The translations under genes and the position numbers were made by a program. Positions 9,469-17,446 of a DNA stretch of 64,000 nucleotides are shown here, piece after piece. Every line of letters begins with the position of its first letter. Position 1 is the stretch's first letter. The DNA is from Halosimplex amylolyticum (GTDB lineage Archaea; Halobacteriota; Halobacteria; Halobacteriales; Haloarculaceae), in the NCBI RefSeq assembly GCF_051414035.1, contig NZ_JBLKNW010000001.1, positions 1,240,001 through 1,304,000 on the forward strand, written 5' to 3'. The notes beneath the pieces were generated by a model. It was not told the DNA's origin and made no database searches. It saw only the letters and a program-made list of their open reading frames with translations.

Positions 9469-9903
9469 ATGCCGTCGACAGAACCCGAGCGCTCGCAGTC
9501 GACCGGTGACGAGCGCCCGCCGGACGTCCACTGCGAGGCGTGTCAGTCGGCGCTCCGATCCGGGAGCGAACAGACGGTCTCGTTCCTCCTCCTCGATCAG
9601 CTCACGATCCCGGTGCTCGCCTGCGACGACCACCTCCGGGAATTCACTTCGGTCTGCGGACTGACAACCGAGGGCTCGGCCGACCTCCTCGAACACCGAC
9701 CGGCCGGCGGGATCTGCTGTCCCGGCTGTCGCAACGCCCGGTACGACCCGTCCCATCCCTTGATCCCCGTCCAGGAGGGAGCGGTCGTCGTCACCGCCTG
9801 TCCGACCCACCAGTCGGCGATCGTCGAACGCTTCCGCACGGGCCTGCGGACTCACGAGCAGTTGACGGCCAGTCTCGGGACGCCCCCGTCCGCGCTCCGG
9901 TGA
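9469..9903 (+). CDS. Cys-rich (zinc-binding type) conserved haloarchaeal protein
   Basis: 144 aa. Contains CEAC near the N-terminus, a middle segment with ACDDH and a further Cys, then CCPGC and ACPTH. The paired Cys/His spacing suggests two structural zinc sites. No signal or membrane helix and no named family recognised. It starts 80 nt after the kinase gene on the same strand. Function unknown. Confidence 0.7.
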   Translation: MPSTEPERSQSTGDERPPDVHCEACQSALRSGSEQTVSFLLLDQLTIPVLACDDHLREFTSVCGLTTEGSADLLEHRPAGGICCPGCRNARYDPSHPLIPVQEGAVVVTACPTHQSAIVERFRTGLRTHEQLTASLGTPPSALR

Positions 9904-9979
9904 GACGGAGGCCGAGAGCGACACGGTCGATCCGTCGCTGAATATCTCGGTCACGACCGACCGCACTGCCACTGCGTAG

Positions 9980-10061
9980 GTCCAGGCGCTCCTCCCGCTG
10001 ACGGGCGACGTGACCGCTCCGTCCAGGCGCTCCTCCCGCTGGCGGGCGACGTGACCGCTCA
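9980..10061. repeat. 41-bp perfect-length tandem duplication
   Basis: Two head-to-tail 41-nt units, 9980-10020 and 10021-10061, differ at one internal base (a/g) and at the last base. The second copy runs into the stop codon (10059-10061, minus strand) of the flavin-nucleotide-binding gene, so the first copy is a duplicated gene end lying just beyond it. Confidence 0.85.
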
Positions 10062-10511
10062 GTCCTCGCGAGGCCGCATCCGGGCGGAGAAGTCCCACGT
10101 GTACGCGCGGTCGACGTCGATTCCGATGCGAACCTCGTCGCGCTCGGGCGACAACAGCGAGTCCACCAGCCCGCTGTCCCGGTCGCCCAGGTACCGATCG
10201 ACGAGCGCGCGCAGGACCTCCTTGTCCTCGTCGGGCGCTATCGACGCCGAGCCGGCGCCGCGGACGCCGCGGTAGGGTGGATCGTTGGTCGATATTTCGA
10301 AGGCGACCTCCGGGTCCTTCCGGAGGTAGCGGACGACCTCGGCGCCCGCGCCGGTTGCACACTCCAGGCGGCCGTCGCGGTAGCGGTACCACAGCGAGAG
10401 CATCCAGAGCCCGCCGTCGGGCCTGTGCATCGCGAGTCTGACCGGAACGGTCTGCTCGTCGAGGAACTGTTCGGTCCGCTCGCGGGTCCAGTCGCCAGTG
10501 ACGCGCTTCAT
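10059..10511 (-). CDS. Pyridoxamine 5'-phosphate oxidase-fold flavin-binding protein
   Basis: 150 aa. The split-barrel FMN-binding fold is suggested by VPVRLAMHRPDG, WMLSLWYRYRDGRLECAT, the VVRYLRKDPEVAFEIS helix-strand and the GVRGAGSAS strand, the usual order in small PPOX-family proteins. Likely an FMN- or F420-binding oxidoreductase of unknown substrate. The start is the ATG reading MKRVTGDWTR; upstream sequence in frame is not conserved-looking. The 3' end overlaps a tandem duplication. Confidence 0.85.
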   Translation of the reverse strand: MKRVTGDWTRERTEQFLDEQTVPVRLAMHRPDGGLWMLSLWYRYRDGRLECATGAGAEVVRYLRKDPEVAFEISTNDPPYRGVRGAGSASIAPDEDKEVLRALVDRYLGDRDSGLVDSLLSPERDEVRIGIDVDRAYTWDFSARMRPRED

Positions 10512-10591
10512 GGGGCAGTCTCGTTCGAAGTGTCGGCCGCCGCGGACATAAACGTCGGTTGCGACTGGATGGGCCCGACCGAGCCGCGGTG

Positions 10592-10873
10592 TCAGACGCG
10601 TTCCAGCGCGATCTGGAACTCCGCGCCGCCGGCGTCGCTGGGGGTCGCGCCACCCGGGTTCGTGCTCCCGGCCACGCGGAGGTCGCCGTCGATTTCGCCC
10701 TCGCCACCGCGGACCTCGATCACGGTCACGTCGGTCAGGTCGAACAGGATGGTTATCGCTTCCATCGTCAGCGAGACCACCTCGTCGACCGTCTCGCACT
10801 GGTTGAGGGCGTGTCCGTACTTGGTGAGATCGGCCACTTGCCGGGCGAAGTCCTGTCGTTGTTCGAATCCCAT
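10592..10873 (-). CDS. Short GAF-like sensory domain protein
   Basis: 93 aa. The helix YGHALNQCETVDEVVSLTME and the following ITILFDLTDVTVIEV match the start of GAF domains in haloarchaeal multi-domain bat-type regulators and PAS/GAF kinases. Only about the first half of a GAF domain is present, with no effector after it, so this is either a free-standing mini-sensor or a gene remnant. An SD-like gggggag lies just before the ATG. Confidence 0.6.
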   Translation of the reverse strand: MGFEQRQDFARQVADLTKYGHALNQCETVDEVVSLTMEAITILFDLTDVTVIEVRGGEGEIDGDLRVAGSTNPGGATPSDAGGAEFQIALERV

Positions 10874-10980
10874 CAGCTCCCCCGAATGGGTATTGATGCG
10901 GATTCTGATACCGGCCTGAAAGTCGTTTCGGCGGTGAGATCCCGGGGGTGGGACAGTCGAGTGGGCGTGCTTCCGGTCGA

Positions 10981-12081
10981 TCAGTCGATGCGATAGCGCA
11001 ACAGCGCGGCGATCCCACCGAGGTTCCGGAGCTGCTGGCCGGGGTCGAACTCGCCGGAGAAGACGACCACCTCGCCGCCTTTCTGTTCGGCCGTCTCGAT
11101 GACGTCGTCGACGTCGATCGCCCACTCGCCCTCGTCGCCGCGTTCGGCGCGGAGCCGCTCGTCGAGGATCAGGAGCGTCTCGATGGCGCCGAACTCGGCG
11201 GCTTCCGCGACTCGCTCCGGGCCGTAGGCGACTTCGGTCCCTTTCGCGATGCGCTCGGTCAGCTCGTCGACGAGGTCGGCCTCCTTGGAGATCCGCGTCT
11301 GGGTCTGCACCTCGTCGACGGCGCCGCGCTTGAGCACCTCGTGGACGCCGCGGTCGCCGACGCCGGCCGTGTCGACGGTCGTGATCAGACTCGCCAGGTC
11401 GGGGTCGTTCTCCTCGACGTAGTCGAGCGCCTGCTGTTTCGTGAACCCCGGGCCCGCGAGGATGACCGCGTCGACGTCCATCCGACCGAGCACCTCCATG
11501 AGTTCCTCGTAGAGGTCCTCGCGCGAACTCCCGCCTCCACTCGACCCCATCGAGCCGGTGAGCGTGGACTGGCCCTTGCCGCTCGACCCCGTGAGGCTCG
11601 CCCGCTCCTCCGTCCCGTACTGGGCGACGGTGTGGACGTACGCCTGGCCTTCCTCGACGGTGGCGATGGCCACGTCGGGGTTCTCGGTGGCCTCGACGGC
11701 TTCGGCGAGGCGCTCGTTCTGGTCGGGCTTCCAGACCTTCTCGACCTCGATCTCGGTGAGCGGTTCGACGTTGAGCGTGTGGTGGAAGTCGAGCTGGTCC
11801 TCACGGGAGCAGTCGACGATGACGCCGCCGACGCGCAGGCGGTTGGCGAACTTCGCGAACTCCACGTCGTCGACCTCGATCTCGATCCACATGGGCTCGC
11901 GCTCGCCGCCGGTGTCGCGCATGTCGTCGTCGTTGCGCTGGATCCGCCGCGTGGTGTCGCCGGCCACCAGGTCCCCCGGCTCGACGACGTAGGTGAGATG
12001 CCACAGATCGTCCAGACTCTCGGGGACGAGCGTCACGCGCTCGCGCCCCTCGGTCGTCGGGTGGCGATCGTTGATCTGCAT
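10981..12081 (-). CDS. pelA: mRNA surveillance protein pelota (aPelota/Dom34)
   Basis: 366 aa. The three eRF1-like domains are visible: an N-terminal Sm-like domain (PESLDDLWHLTYVVEPGD; RVGGVIVDCSREDQLDFHHTL), a central domain with VDAVILAGPGFTKQQ, and a C-terminal domain with AIETLLILDERLRAE. With aEF-1alpha, archaeal pelota recognises stalled ribosomes and promotes their dissociation (established for the family). The GGQ release motif is absent, separating it from aRF1. The start is the ATG preceding QINDRHPTTEGRE. It is divergently arranged with the MCP-like gene. Confidence 0.95.
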   Translation of the reverse strand: MQINDRHPTTEGRERVTLVPESLDDLWHLTYVVEPGDLVAGDTTRRIQRNDDDMRDTGGEREPMWIEIEVDDVEFAKFANRLRVGGVIVDCSREDQLDFHHTLNVEPLTEIEVEKVWKPDQNERLAEAVEATENPDVAIATVEEGQAYVHTVAQYGTEERASLTGSSGKGQSTLTGSMGSSGGGSSREDLYEELMEVLGRMDVDAVILAGPGFTKQQALDYVEENDPDLASLITTVDTAGVGDRGVHEVLKRGAVDEVQTQTRISKEADLVDELTERIAKGTEVAYGPERVAEAAEFGAIETLLILDERLRAERGDEGEWAIDVDDVIETAEQKGGEVVVFSGEFDPGQQLRNLGGIAALLRYRID

Positions 12082-12219
12082 ACTCGGATCTCTCCGTCCG
12101 GCGGCAAGTGTGCTGTTATTCCGCCGCGGTCGCGAGGGCCGGGGCGAGATGCCCCGGTCGGTCCCCGGTGGACGACAGATCGTGGGCCGCCCAGCTGTCG
12201 CGTGCAGGGCGAAGCCTTG

Positions 12220-12238
12220 ATGTAACTGTATATTACAT
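12220..12238 (+). promoter_or_regulatory. ATGTAA/TTACAT inverted repeat overlapping a TATA-like core
   Basis: Perfect 6-bp arms (12220-12225 and 12233-12238) flank ctgtata, so a potential operator overlaps the promoter core between the divergent pelota and MCP-like genes. Confidence 0.4.
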
Positions 12239-12249
12239 TTACTTTCGTT

Positions 12250-12387
12250 ATGGAGCCGGGTGCACTCAGGCAGTTCGGGCGCGACAACGAATCGGGCGCA
12301 AACGGGACGAACGAGCGGTCCCTTCGGGGCCAACGACTGGGTGGTTCGCCGTGGCGGTCGGCGCGGGAACGGGGTGATCGGCTGTGA
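12250..12387 (+). CDS. Candidate 45-aa upstream ORF coupled to the MCP-like gene
   Basis: An ATG at 12250 just downstream of the palindromic TATA region opens a frame (MEPGALRQFGRDNE...) that stops at 12385-12387. That stop overlaps the GTG start of the next gene by a GTGA tetranucleotide. Such overlap suggests translational coupling. The peptide is basic and unlike typical haloarchaeal proteins, so it may be a leader and not a functional product. Confidence 0.3.
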   Translation: MEPGALRQFGRDNESGANGTNERSLRGQRLGGSPWRSARERGDRL

Positions 12388-14276
12388 GCGACGACGGAGG
12401 TGCCGGACCGCTCCTGGGGCTGGTACGGACGCTCACTCCAAACTTCGTCAGGCGACGCTACGCCCTCAAGTTCCTGATCGTGCTGTCGGTGATGGGGCTC
12501 GCGATCGGATCGGTGGGCGTCTTCGCGACCGCACAGATCACGGACGAGACCCGCGATCGGGTCGAGAGCGAGTACAGCGGTATCGCGAGCCAGGAGGCCA
12601 CGATCATCGAGCAGTGGGTCGAACGGAACCGCCAGGGAGTCCGGCTCGCGTCGAACAACGACGTCTGGACGTCTGACGACGCCTCGGCCATGGAACGGGC
12701 CGCGCGGAACCTGAAGAGCGACTCGACGGACATCTCGGGGCTCCACCTGGTGAACGCCTCCAGCGAACACCTCGACATCGTCGCGAGCACCCGGTTCGAC
12801 ACGAGCGCGACGTTCGAGGGGACGAGCCGCGAGTGGCTCGCCGAGATGTCCTTCAGCAGCATCGGCCAGGTCAAGAGTTCGACCGTGTACGACACCGGGG
12901 ACGAAGCCGTCGTCGGCTTCGTGAGCCCGGTCGGTGACGGGGACCGGTACCTCGTCCTGGAGTCGTCGGTGACCGCGCTCGCGAACCGGTTCCAGGGCGC
13001 CGAGCGCGCCGACGGCGGGTTCACCCAGGTCGTCGACGGCGACGGGAACGTCCTGATCGACGAGCGCACGGAGGTGTCCGGCGCGGAGCCCGCGGCGCTC
13101 TTTTCGACCTACGGCGACCAGCGCGCCCAGCAGCCGATCAGGGACGCGCTCGACCTCTCGGCCGGATCCAGCGGGGTCAGCGCCGAGATGCCGGCTCACT
13201 CGGGCGTCCTCGACGAGGAGTACGCCGTCGGGTACGCGCCGGTCCCGATCACTAACGGTCCCGACGAATGGGTCGTGCTCGTGCACGCGCCGACCGGCGA
13301 AGTGTTCGGGTTCGTCCAGACCGTCTCCGACCTGGGTCTCGTCGCGACCGGCCTCGCGGTCCTGTTGATGGGCGCCATCGGCGCCGCGCTCGGCTACAAC
13401 ACGTCGACCACCATCGACCGACTCACGGGCAAGGCCGAACAGATGGAGCAGGGCAACCTCGACGTCGAGATCGAGACCGGGCGGGTCGACAACATCGGCC
13501 GACTGTACGGCGCCTTCGGGTCGATGCGCGACGCCTTGCGCGAGCAGATCCGCGAGGCCGAACAGGCCCGCAAGGAAGCGGAGGTCTCGCGGGCCGAGGC
13601 GATGGAGATGAGCAACTACCTCCAGGAGAGAGCCGAGGAGTACTCCGCGATCATGCAAGCGGGCGCGCGCGGTGACCTCACCCAGCGGATGGAGACGGAA
13701 GGCGAGAACGAGGCGATGGACCAGATCGCCGACGACTTCAACGAGATGATCACCGAACTGGAGATGACGACCGGCCAGCTCAAGAGCTTCGCCGTCCAGG
13801 TGGAGGAAGGCGGCCAGTCCGTCCAGCAGAGCGCGGAGACGGTCCGCGACGCCAGCGAACAGGTCGCCGAGTCGATCCAGAAGATCTCCGACGACGCGTA
13901 CGACCAGAAGGAGCGACTCCAGCGCATCTCGGAGGACATCGACGCGGTGGCCGACGCCATCGAATCGTCCGAGGCCGACGGCGAGGCCGTCGACTTCGGC
14001 GAGTCGCTCCGCATGGTCAGGGAAGTCGCGGATCTGGTCGACACCGCGGTGGACCTCGGCGAGGAGATGATGGCCGAGAGCGAGAACGTCGCCGGCGCGG
14101 CCGAAGAGCAGGCGGCCGAACTCACCGAGGTGTCCTCGCGCGCCGAGGAACTGGTCCGCTACGCGCAGTACCTCGGCGACGGCCTGAACAACTTCGAAAC
14201 CGAGGAAGAACACGAGTTCGTCTTCCAGACCGGCGCGGGCGGCCCCGAAGACGGTCCCGAGCCGAGCGGGGACTGA
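12384..14276 (+). CDS. Cache/HAMP transducer-like protein without the MCP hairpin tip
   Basis: 630 aa from a GTG start. Order: TM1 (about 29-50), an extracytoplasmic dCache-like domain (about 55-300), TM2 (about 305-330, LVATGLAVLLMGAIGAALGY), HAMP (about 335-385, TIDRLTGKAEQMEQGNLDVEI) and a second HAMP-like segment (GARGDLTQRMETEGENEAMDQIADDFNEM). Long Gln/Glu/Ala coiled coils follow, ending with ENVAGAAEEQAAELTEVSS. This layout is that of haloarchaeal Htr chemoreceptors. However, the near-invariant turn that binds CheA/CheW (E-x-I-A-x-Q-T-N-x-LALNA-x-IEAARAGE type) is not present. It may be a non-canonical or modulatory receptor. Confidence 0.85.
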   Translation: MSDDGGAGPLLGLVRTLTPNFVRRRYALKFLIVLSVMGLAIGSVGVFATAQITDETRDRVESEYSGIASQEATIIEQWVERNRQGVRLASNNDVWTSDDASAMERAARNLKSDSTDISGLHLVNASSEHLDIVASTRFDTSATFEGTSREWLAEMSFSSIGQVKSSTVYDTGDEAVVGFVSPVGDGDRYLVLESSVTALANRFQGAERADGGFTQVVDGDGNVLIDERTEVSGAEPAALFSTYGDQRAQQPIRDALDLSAGSSGVSAEMPAHSGVLDEEYAVGYAPVPITNGPDEWVVLVHAPTGEVFGFVQTVSDLGLVATGLAVLLMGAIGAALGYNTSTTIDRLTGKAEQMEQGNLDVEIETGRVDNIGRLYGAFGSMRDALREQIREAEQARKEAEVSRAEAMEMSNYLQERAEEYSAIMQAGARGDLTQRMETEGENEAMDQIADDFNEMITELEMTTGQLKSFAVQVEEGGQSVQQSAETVRDASEQVAESIQKISDDAYDQKERLQRISEDIDAVADAIESSEADGEAVDFGESLRMVREVADLVDTAVDLGEEMMAESENVAGAAEEQAAELTEVSSRAEELVRYAQYLGDGLNNFETEEEHEFVFQTGAGGPEDGPEPSGD

Positions 14277-14463
14277 GGACGGAGCCCCCGGTCGGTCACG
14301 CGCTGTCGATGAACCGTCGATTCGTGGAGCGGGGCCCTCCGCCCGGTTCGTCCCGGCCGAAGTGATTGCCCGGGGGACTCGTCGTCGCTACTGTGTCGAC
14401 TGTGTCGACTGTCGCGCCCCTGTTTCCGGGAGCTTCATACCGTCGCGACTCGGCCGTTCGAGT

Positions 14464-15354
14464 ATGACCGAGATCATCGACGGCAACGCCGTGGCCGAGG
14501 ACGTGCGGAGCGAGGTCAGCGACGCGGTGGACGAACTCGCCGACGAGGGCGTCACGCCGACGCTCGCGACGGTGCTGATGAGCGAGGATCCCGCCAGCGA
14601 GACGTACGTCTCGATGAAGCAGAACGACTGCGAGGAGGTCGGCATCGACACCGTGGACGTCGAACTCGACTCCGACGCGCCCGCAGAGGAGCTGTACGAC
14701 ACCATCGACGAACTGAACGCCGACGACGACGTGAACGGCATCCTCGTGCAGATGCCGGTGCCGGACCACGTCGACGACCGGCGCGTCCTGCGCAGCATCG
14801 ACCCCGAGAAGGACGTCGACGGGCTCCACCCGGAGAACATCGGTCGGCTCGTCGCCGGCGACGCGCGCTACAAGCCCTGCACGCCCCACGGCATCCAGCG
14901 CCTGCTCGCCGCCGCGGACGTCGAGACCGAGGGGAAAGACGCGGTCGTCGTGGGCCGTTCGCGGCTGGTGGGCAAGCCGATGGCGAACCTGTTCATCCAG
15001 TACGGCGAGGGCGGGAACGCCACGACGACGGTCTGTCACTCGCGAACGCGGAACCTCGGCGAGAAGACGCGGAACGCGGACATCCTCGTCGCCGCCGCGG
15101 GCGTGCCGGAGATGATCGACGGCTCGATGGTCGGCGAGGGGAGCGTCGTCGTCGACGTCGGCATCAACCAGGTCGACGCCGACAACGAGAAGGGCTACGA
15201 GCTGGTCGGCGACGTCGAGTTCGAGAGCGCGAAGGAGAAAGCGGCTGCCATCACGCCCGTCCCCGGCGGCGTCGGGCCGATGACGCGCGCCATGCTGCTG
15301 TACAACACCGTCAACGCGGCCGCCCTGCAGTCCGGCGTCGAGAGCACGCTGTAG
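14464..15354 (+). CDS. folD: Bifunctional methylenetetrahydrofolate dehydrogenase/cyclohydrolase FolD
   Basis: 296 aa, usual length. Signature elements are ETYVSMKQNDCEEVGI (YVxxK catalytic region), GILVQMPVPDHV, PEKDVDGLHPENIGR, the Rossmann segment AVVVGRSRLVGKPMANL, and ITPVPGGVGPMTRAML. The enzyme interconverts 5,10-methylene- and 10-formyl-tetrahydrofolate in the cytoplasm; haloarchaea, unlike methanogens, use folate. Monocistronic, with a short imperfect tgtgtcgac repeat upstream. Confidence 0.97.
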   Translation: MTEIIDGNAVAEDVRSEVSDAVDELADEGVTPTLATVLMSEDPASETYVSMKQNDCEEVGIDTVDVELDSDAPAEELYDTIDELNADDDVNGILVQMPVPDHVDDRRVLRSIDPEKDVDGLHPENIGRLVAGDARYKPCTPHGIQRLLAAADVETEGKDAVVVGRSRLVGKPMANLFIQYGEGGNATTTVCHSRTRNLGEKTRNADILVAAAGVPEMIDGSMVGEGSVVVDVGINQVDADNEKGYELVGDVEFESAKEKAAAITPVPGGVGPMTRAMLLYNTVNAAALQSGVESTL

Positions 15355-15382
15355 CGCGCGACGGGGATCGGTCGCTCACTTC

Positions 15383-16102
15383 TCAGAGGTCGACCTCGAA
15401 CTCGTCGAGCCGGCGCTGTGCTTCGGCGAGCGCGGTCTCGTCGTCGTCGATCAGGGCGCGACCGATCGCGCGGGCGACGTAGACGAGTTCGCCGGCGGTC
15501 CGCGGGGACACGTCGCCGTCGAGCGCCTCGACGCGTTTCTGCTGGTCGCGCAGGGTCGCGAGGAGCGCCCGGACGGTCTCGTCGGGGTGTTCGTCCAGGT
15601 AGCGGCGCACGTCCGAGCGGTAGGCGTCGACGGTCCGGGCGTACGCGAGGCCGCGGACGGTGCGCAGCGATACGGGCACGTCGTCGGCCGGCGGTCGTTC
15701 GCCGCGGTCCGCGCCGCGCAGCAGTTCCAGGAAGTAGTACTCCTCGTCGTCGCTGACGCGCATGACGTGGGTGAGTTCCTCGGCGGCCATCCGGAGTTCG
15801 GCGGCGGCGAGGTACGTGTCGTCCAGCGGCTGGAGGTCGCCTCCGCGGATGAAACCGCGCTTGCGGACGTACTCCCGGCAGGTCTCGGCAGTGGTCTCGG
15901 CGACGTCCGCCAGCGACTGTTCGTCCACGAGGTTCCTGATCGCGCTCAACTCCAGGGCCGCGGGACTGGCGGTGTGTTCGGTGGGGTCGTCGAGACCGAC
16001 GCTGCGGAGGCTCCCGCACTCCGGACAGACCACGCTCCCCGTCTCGTAGTACGACCACCGGGTCCCGCAGGACTGGCACTCGCGCTCGCCGCGGATCTTC
16101 AT
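15383..16102 (-). CDS. Zinc-ribbon conserved haloarchaeal protein (DUF7117-like)
   Basis: 239 aa. An N-terminal zinc ribbon (RECQSCGTRW ... VVCPECGSLR, two CxxC knuckles) is followed by an all-helical body. I associate this architecture with the haloarchaeal DUF7117 proteins, often labelled TFIIB-type zinc-ribbon proteins; the body has no TFIIB cyclin repeats, so it is not a general transcription factor. Function unknown. Convergent with folD, 28 bp apart. Confidence 0.8.
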   Translation of the reverse strand: MKIRGERECQSCGTRWSYYETGSVVCPECGSLRSVGLDDPTEHTASPAALELSAIRNLVDEQSLADVAETTAETCREYVRKRGFIRGGDLQPLDDTYLAAAELRMAAEELTHVMRVSDDEEYYFLELLRGADRGERPPADDVPVSLRTVRGLAYARTVDAYRSDVRRYLDEHPDETVRALLATLRDQQKRVEALDGDVSPRTAGELVYVARAIGRALIDDDETALAEAQRRLDEFEVDL

Positions 16103-16237
16103 ACGCGTTCGTACCGGCCGGGCGACTAAAATCCGCCCGGTCGTTCCCGAGCGGTGACCGCCGCGTCGGTCGGGTTGCCGTTCGGAGCCGGCGACCCACC
16201 GACGGATCGACGGGCGGCGCCGGTGGCCGGTGCCGGT

Positions 16238-16248
16238 ACTTTTATGTG
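16238..16248 (+). promoter_or_regulatory. TATA box facing a non-coding hairpin element
   Basis: tacttttatgt on the plus strand. The expected start about 26 nt downstream falls at about 16270, exactly where the first hairpin begins, and no plus-strand gene follows until 17090. Confidence 0.5.
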
Positions 16249-16269
16249 ATTGCCGGCCAGAACATCAAA

Positions 16270-16361
16270 TGACGCTTCGCTTGGAGGGCCGAAGCGTCAG
16301 CGGGGACCAATTCAGGGCGGCAAGCGTTCGCGTGGGTTTTTCACCCACGCGTTCGCTTTCC
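16270..16361 (+). ncRNA. Candidate structured small RNA (or palindromic MITE-like relic)
   Basis: Two strong hairpins in 92 nt. Hairpin 1 has perfect 9-bp arms (gacgcttcg at 16271-16279, cgaagcgtc at 16290-16298). Hairpin 2 has a 9-bp stem (cgcgtgggt at 16329-16337, acccacgcg at 16343-16351) with loop ttttc. It continues through a symmetric TT/TT internal loop into a 5-bp outer stem (16322-16326 with 16354-16358). A pyrimidine-rich tail (ctttccattcctttcc) follows, like a termination region. A TATA box sits at the right distance upstream. A 61-codon frame starts at 16269 but is basic and unlike neighbouring proteins. The alternative is a palindrome-associated mobile-element remnant. Confidence 0.45.
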
Positions 16362-16561
16362 ATTCCTTTCCGGAACTACGAACGAACAGCGGTGGTGCCG
16401 TCACCCATTTGCAGAGTAACCCCACGTTACTGTGATCGTCTCTGCGAGCGGTAGGCACGCGGTGAGAACGCTCACGGATGGACGGACCTCGTCCAGTGGT
16501 ACTGTCGCCGCAGGGCGGACGGGGGCGTGCTATCTCGTCGACGCGTGGAAGTGCGCGGACG

Positions 16562-16834
16562 CTACTGGATCGAGAGGGAGTCGTCGGTGGCGTCCTCGTC
16601 CCACTCGAGTTCGAGTTCGAGGCCCAGCTCGCCGGGACCGCCCGTCGGCCCCTCGCGTTCGACTTTCACTTCGAACTCGACGTCGCGGGGGACGTCGACG
16701 GTGACCGAATCGGAACCGGTCTCGAGCGTCAGCGAGTCGCCGGCGTCCAGTCGGTCGGCGACGGTTCTGAGGTACGACGCCACGTCGGTCCGGGTCAGGT
16801 TCCGCTCGTCCTCGAAGATGACTTCTTCGGGCAT
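16562..16834 (-). CDS. amphi-Trp domain-containing protein
   Basis: 90 aa. The pattern EEVIFEDERNLTRTDVASYLRTVADRLDAGDSLTL followed by the VTVDVPRDVEFEVKVERE strand pair and an acidic C-terminus (LGLELELEW) is the amphi-Trp domain common in haloarchaea. Function unknown; cytoplasmic. Single gene between the hairpin element and the PadR regulator. Confidence 0.85.
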   Translation of the reverse strand: MPEEVIFEDERNLTRTDVASYLRTVADRLDAGDSLTLETGSDSVTVDVPRDVEFEVKVEREGPTGGPGELGLELELEWDEDATDDSLSIQ

Positions 16835-17089
16835 AGGGACACTACGCTCGCCGAGGGGATAAGTGTCATCGAACGCCGACGCGGACCGTTGCGGAATCGG
16901 GCCCGCCAGAACGTTTCGAAGTCGATACCTGAAACCGAGCGAATACGAGCGTTACTCCGATATCATCAACCGATTTACCTATCCAATGGGGAGTAACAGC
17001 GGACTAATCCCGACGTTCGGAGATGTATCCGGATCATCAGTCGACATATTTATGCATATCCGACAGTAACGTTCACACGGACATTACCG

Positions 17090-17365
17090 ATGTACGACCT
17101 GACAGGATTCCAGCGAGACCTGCTGTACGTCATCGCTGGGAAAGAGGAGCCACACGGGCTCGCGATCAAGGAGGAACTCGAGGAGTACTACGAGAAGGAG
17201 ATCCACCACGGCCGTCTCTATCCGAATCTGGACACGCTCGTCGACAAGGGGCTCGTCGAGAAGGGCCAGCGCGACCGGCGGACGAATTTCTACAGTCTGA
17301 CTCGCCGCGGCCGCCGCGAGATCGAAGCGCGCCGCGACTGGGAAGCGCAGTACGTCGACCTCTGA
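17090..17365 (+). CDS. PadR-family transcriptional regulator
   Basis: 91 aa, the common short haloarchaeal form. Winged helix visible in FQRDLLYVIAGKEEPHGLAIKEELEEYY, HHGRLYPNLDTLVDKGLVEKGQRDRRTNFYSLTRRGRREI. The PHG-x-x-I and GRLYPxLxxLxxxGLV motifs are family hallmarks. The upstream region (17040-17089) is AT-rich with atatttatgcatat, likely TATA/BRE plus operator; autoregulation is inference. It is convergent with the AI-2E transporter gene, 81 bp away. Confidence 0.92.
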   Translation: MYDLTGFQRDLLYVIAGKEEPHGLAIKEELEEYYEKEIHHGRLYPNLDTLVDKGLVEKGQRDRRTNFYSLTRRGRREIEARRDWEAQYVDL

Positions 17366-17446
17366 CCGGGCCGCACGCTCGACGATCTCGAGCCCGTTCG
17401 CGGACACGCGCTCACGGGTCGACCGCACGGGGGAGCGGTCTGCCGG

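Noticed and set aside
12033..14213. 726-codon minus-strand frame opposite the transducer gene
   Set aside because: Codon-complement shadow; its product lacks domains and overlaps the well-supported plus-strand gene and the pelota start.
16269..16454. Leaderless 61-codon ORF through the hairpin element
   Set aside because: Product is basic with Cys/Arg-rich end, unlike haloarchaeal proteins; the paired arms explain the sequence better.
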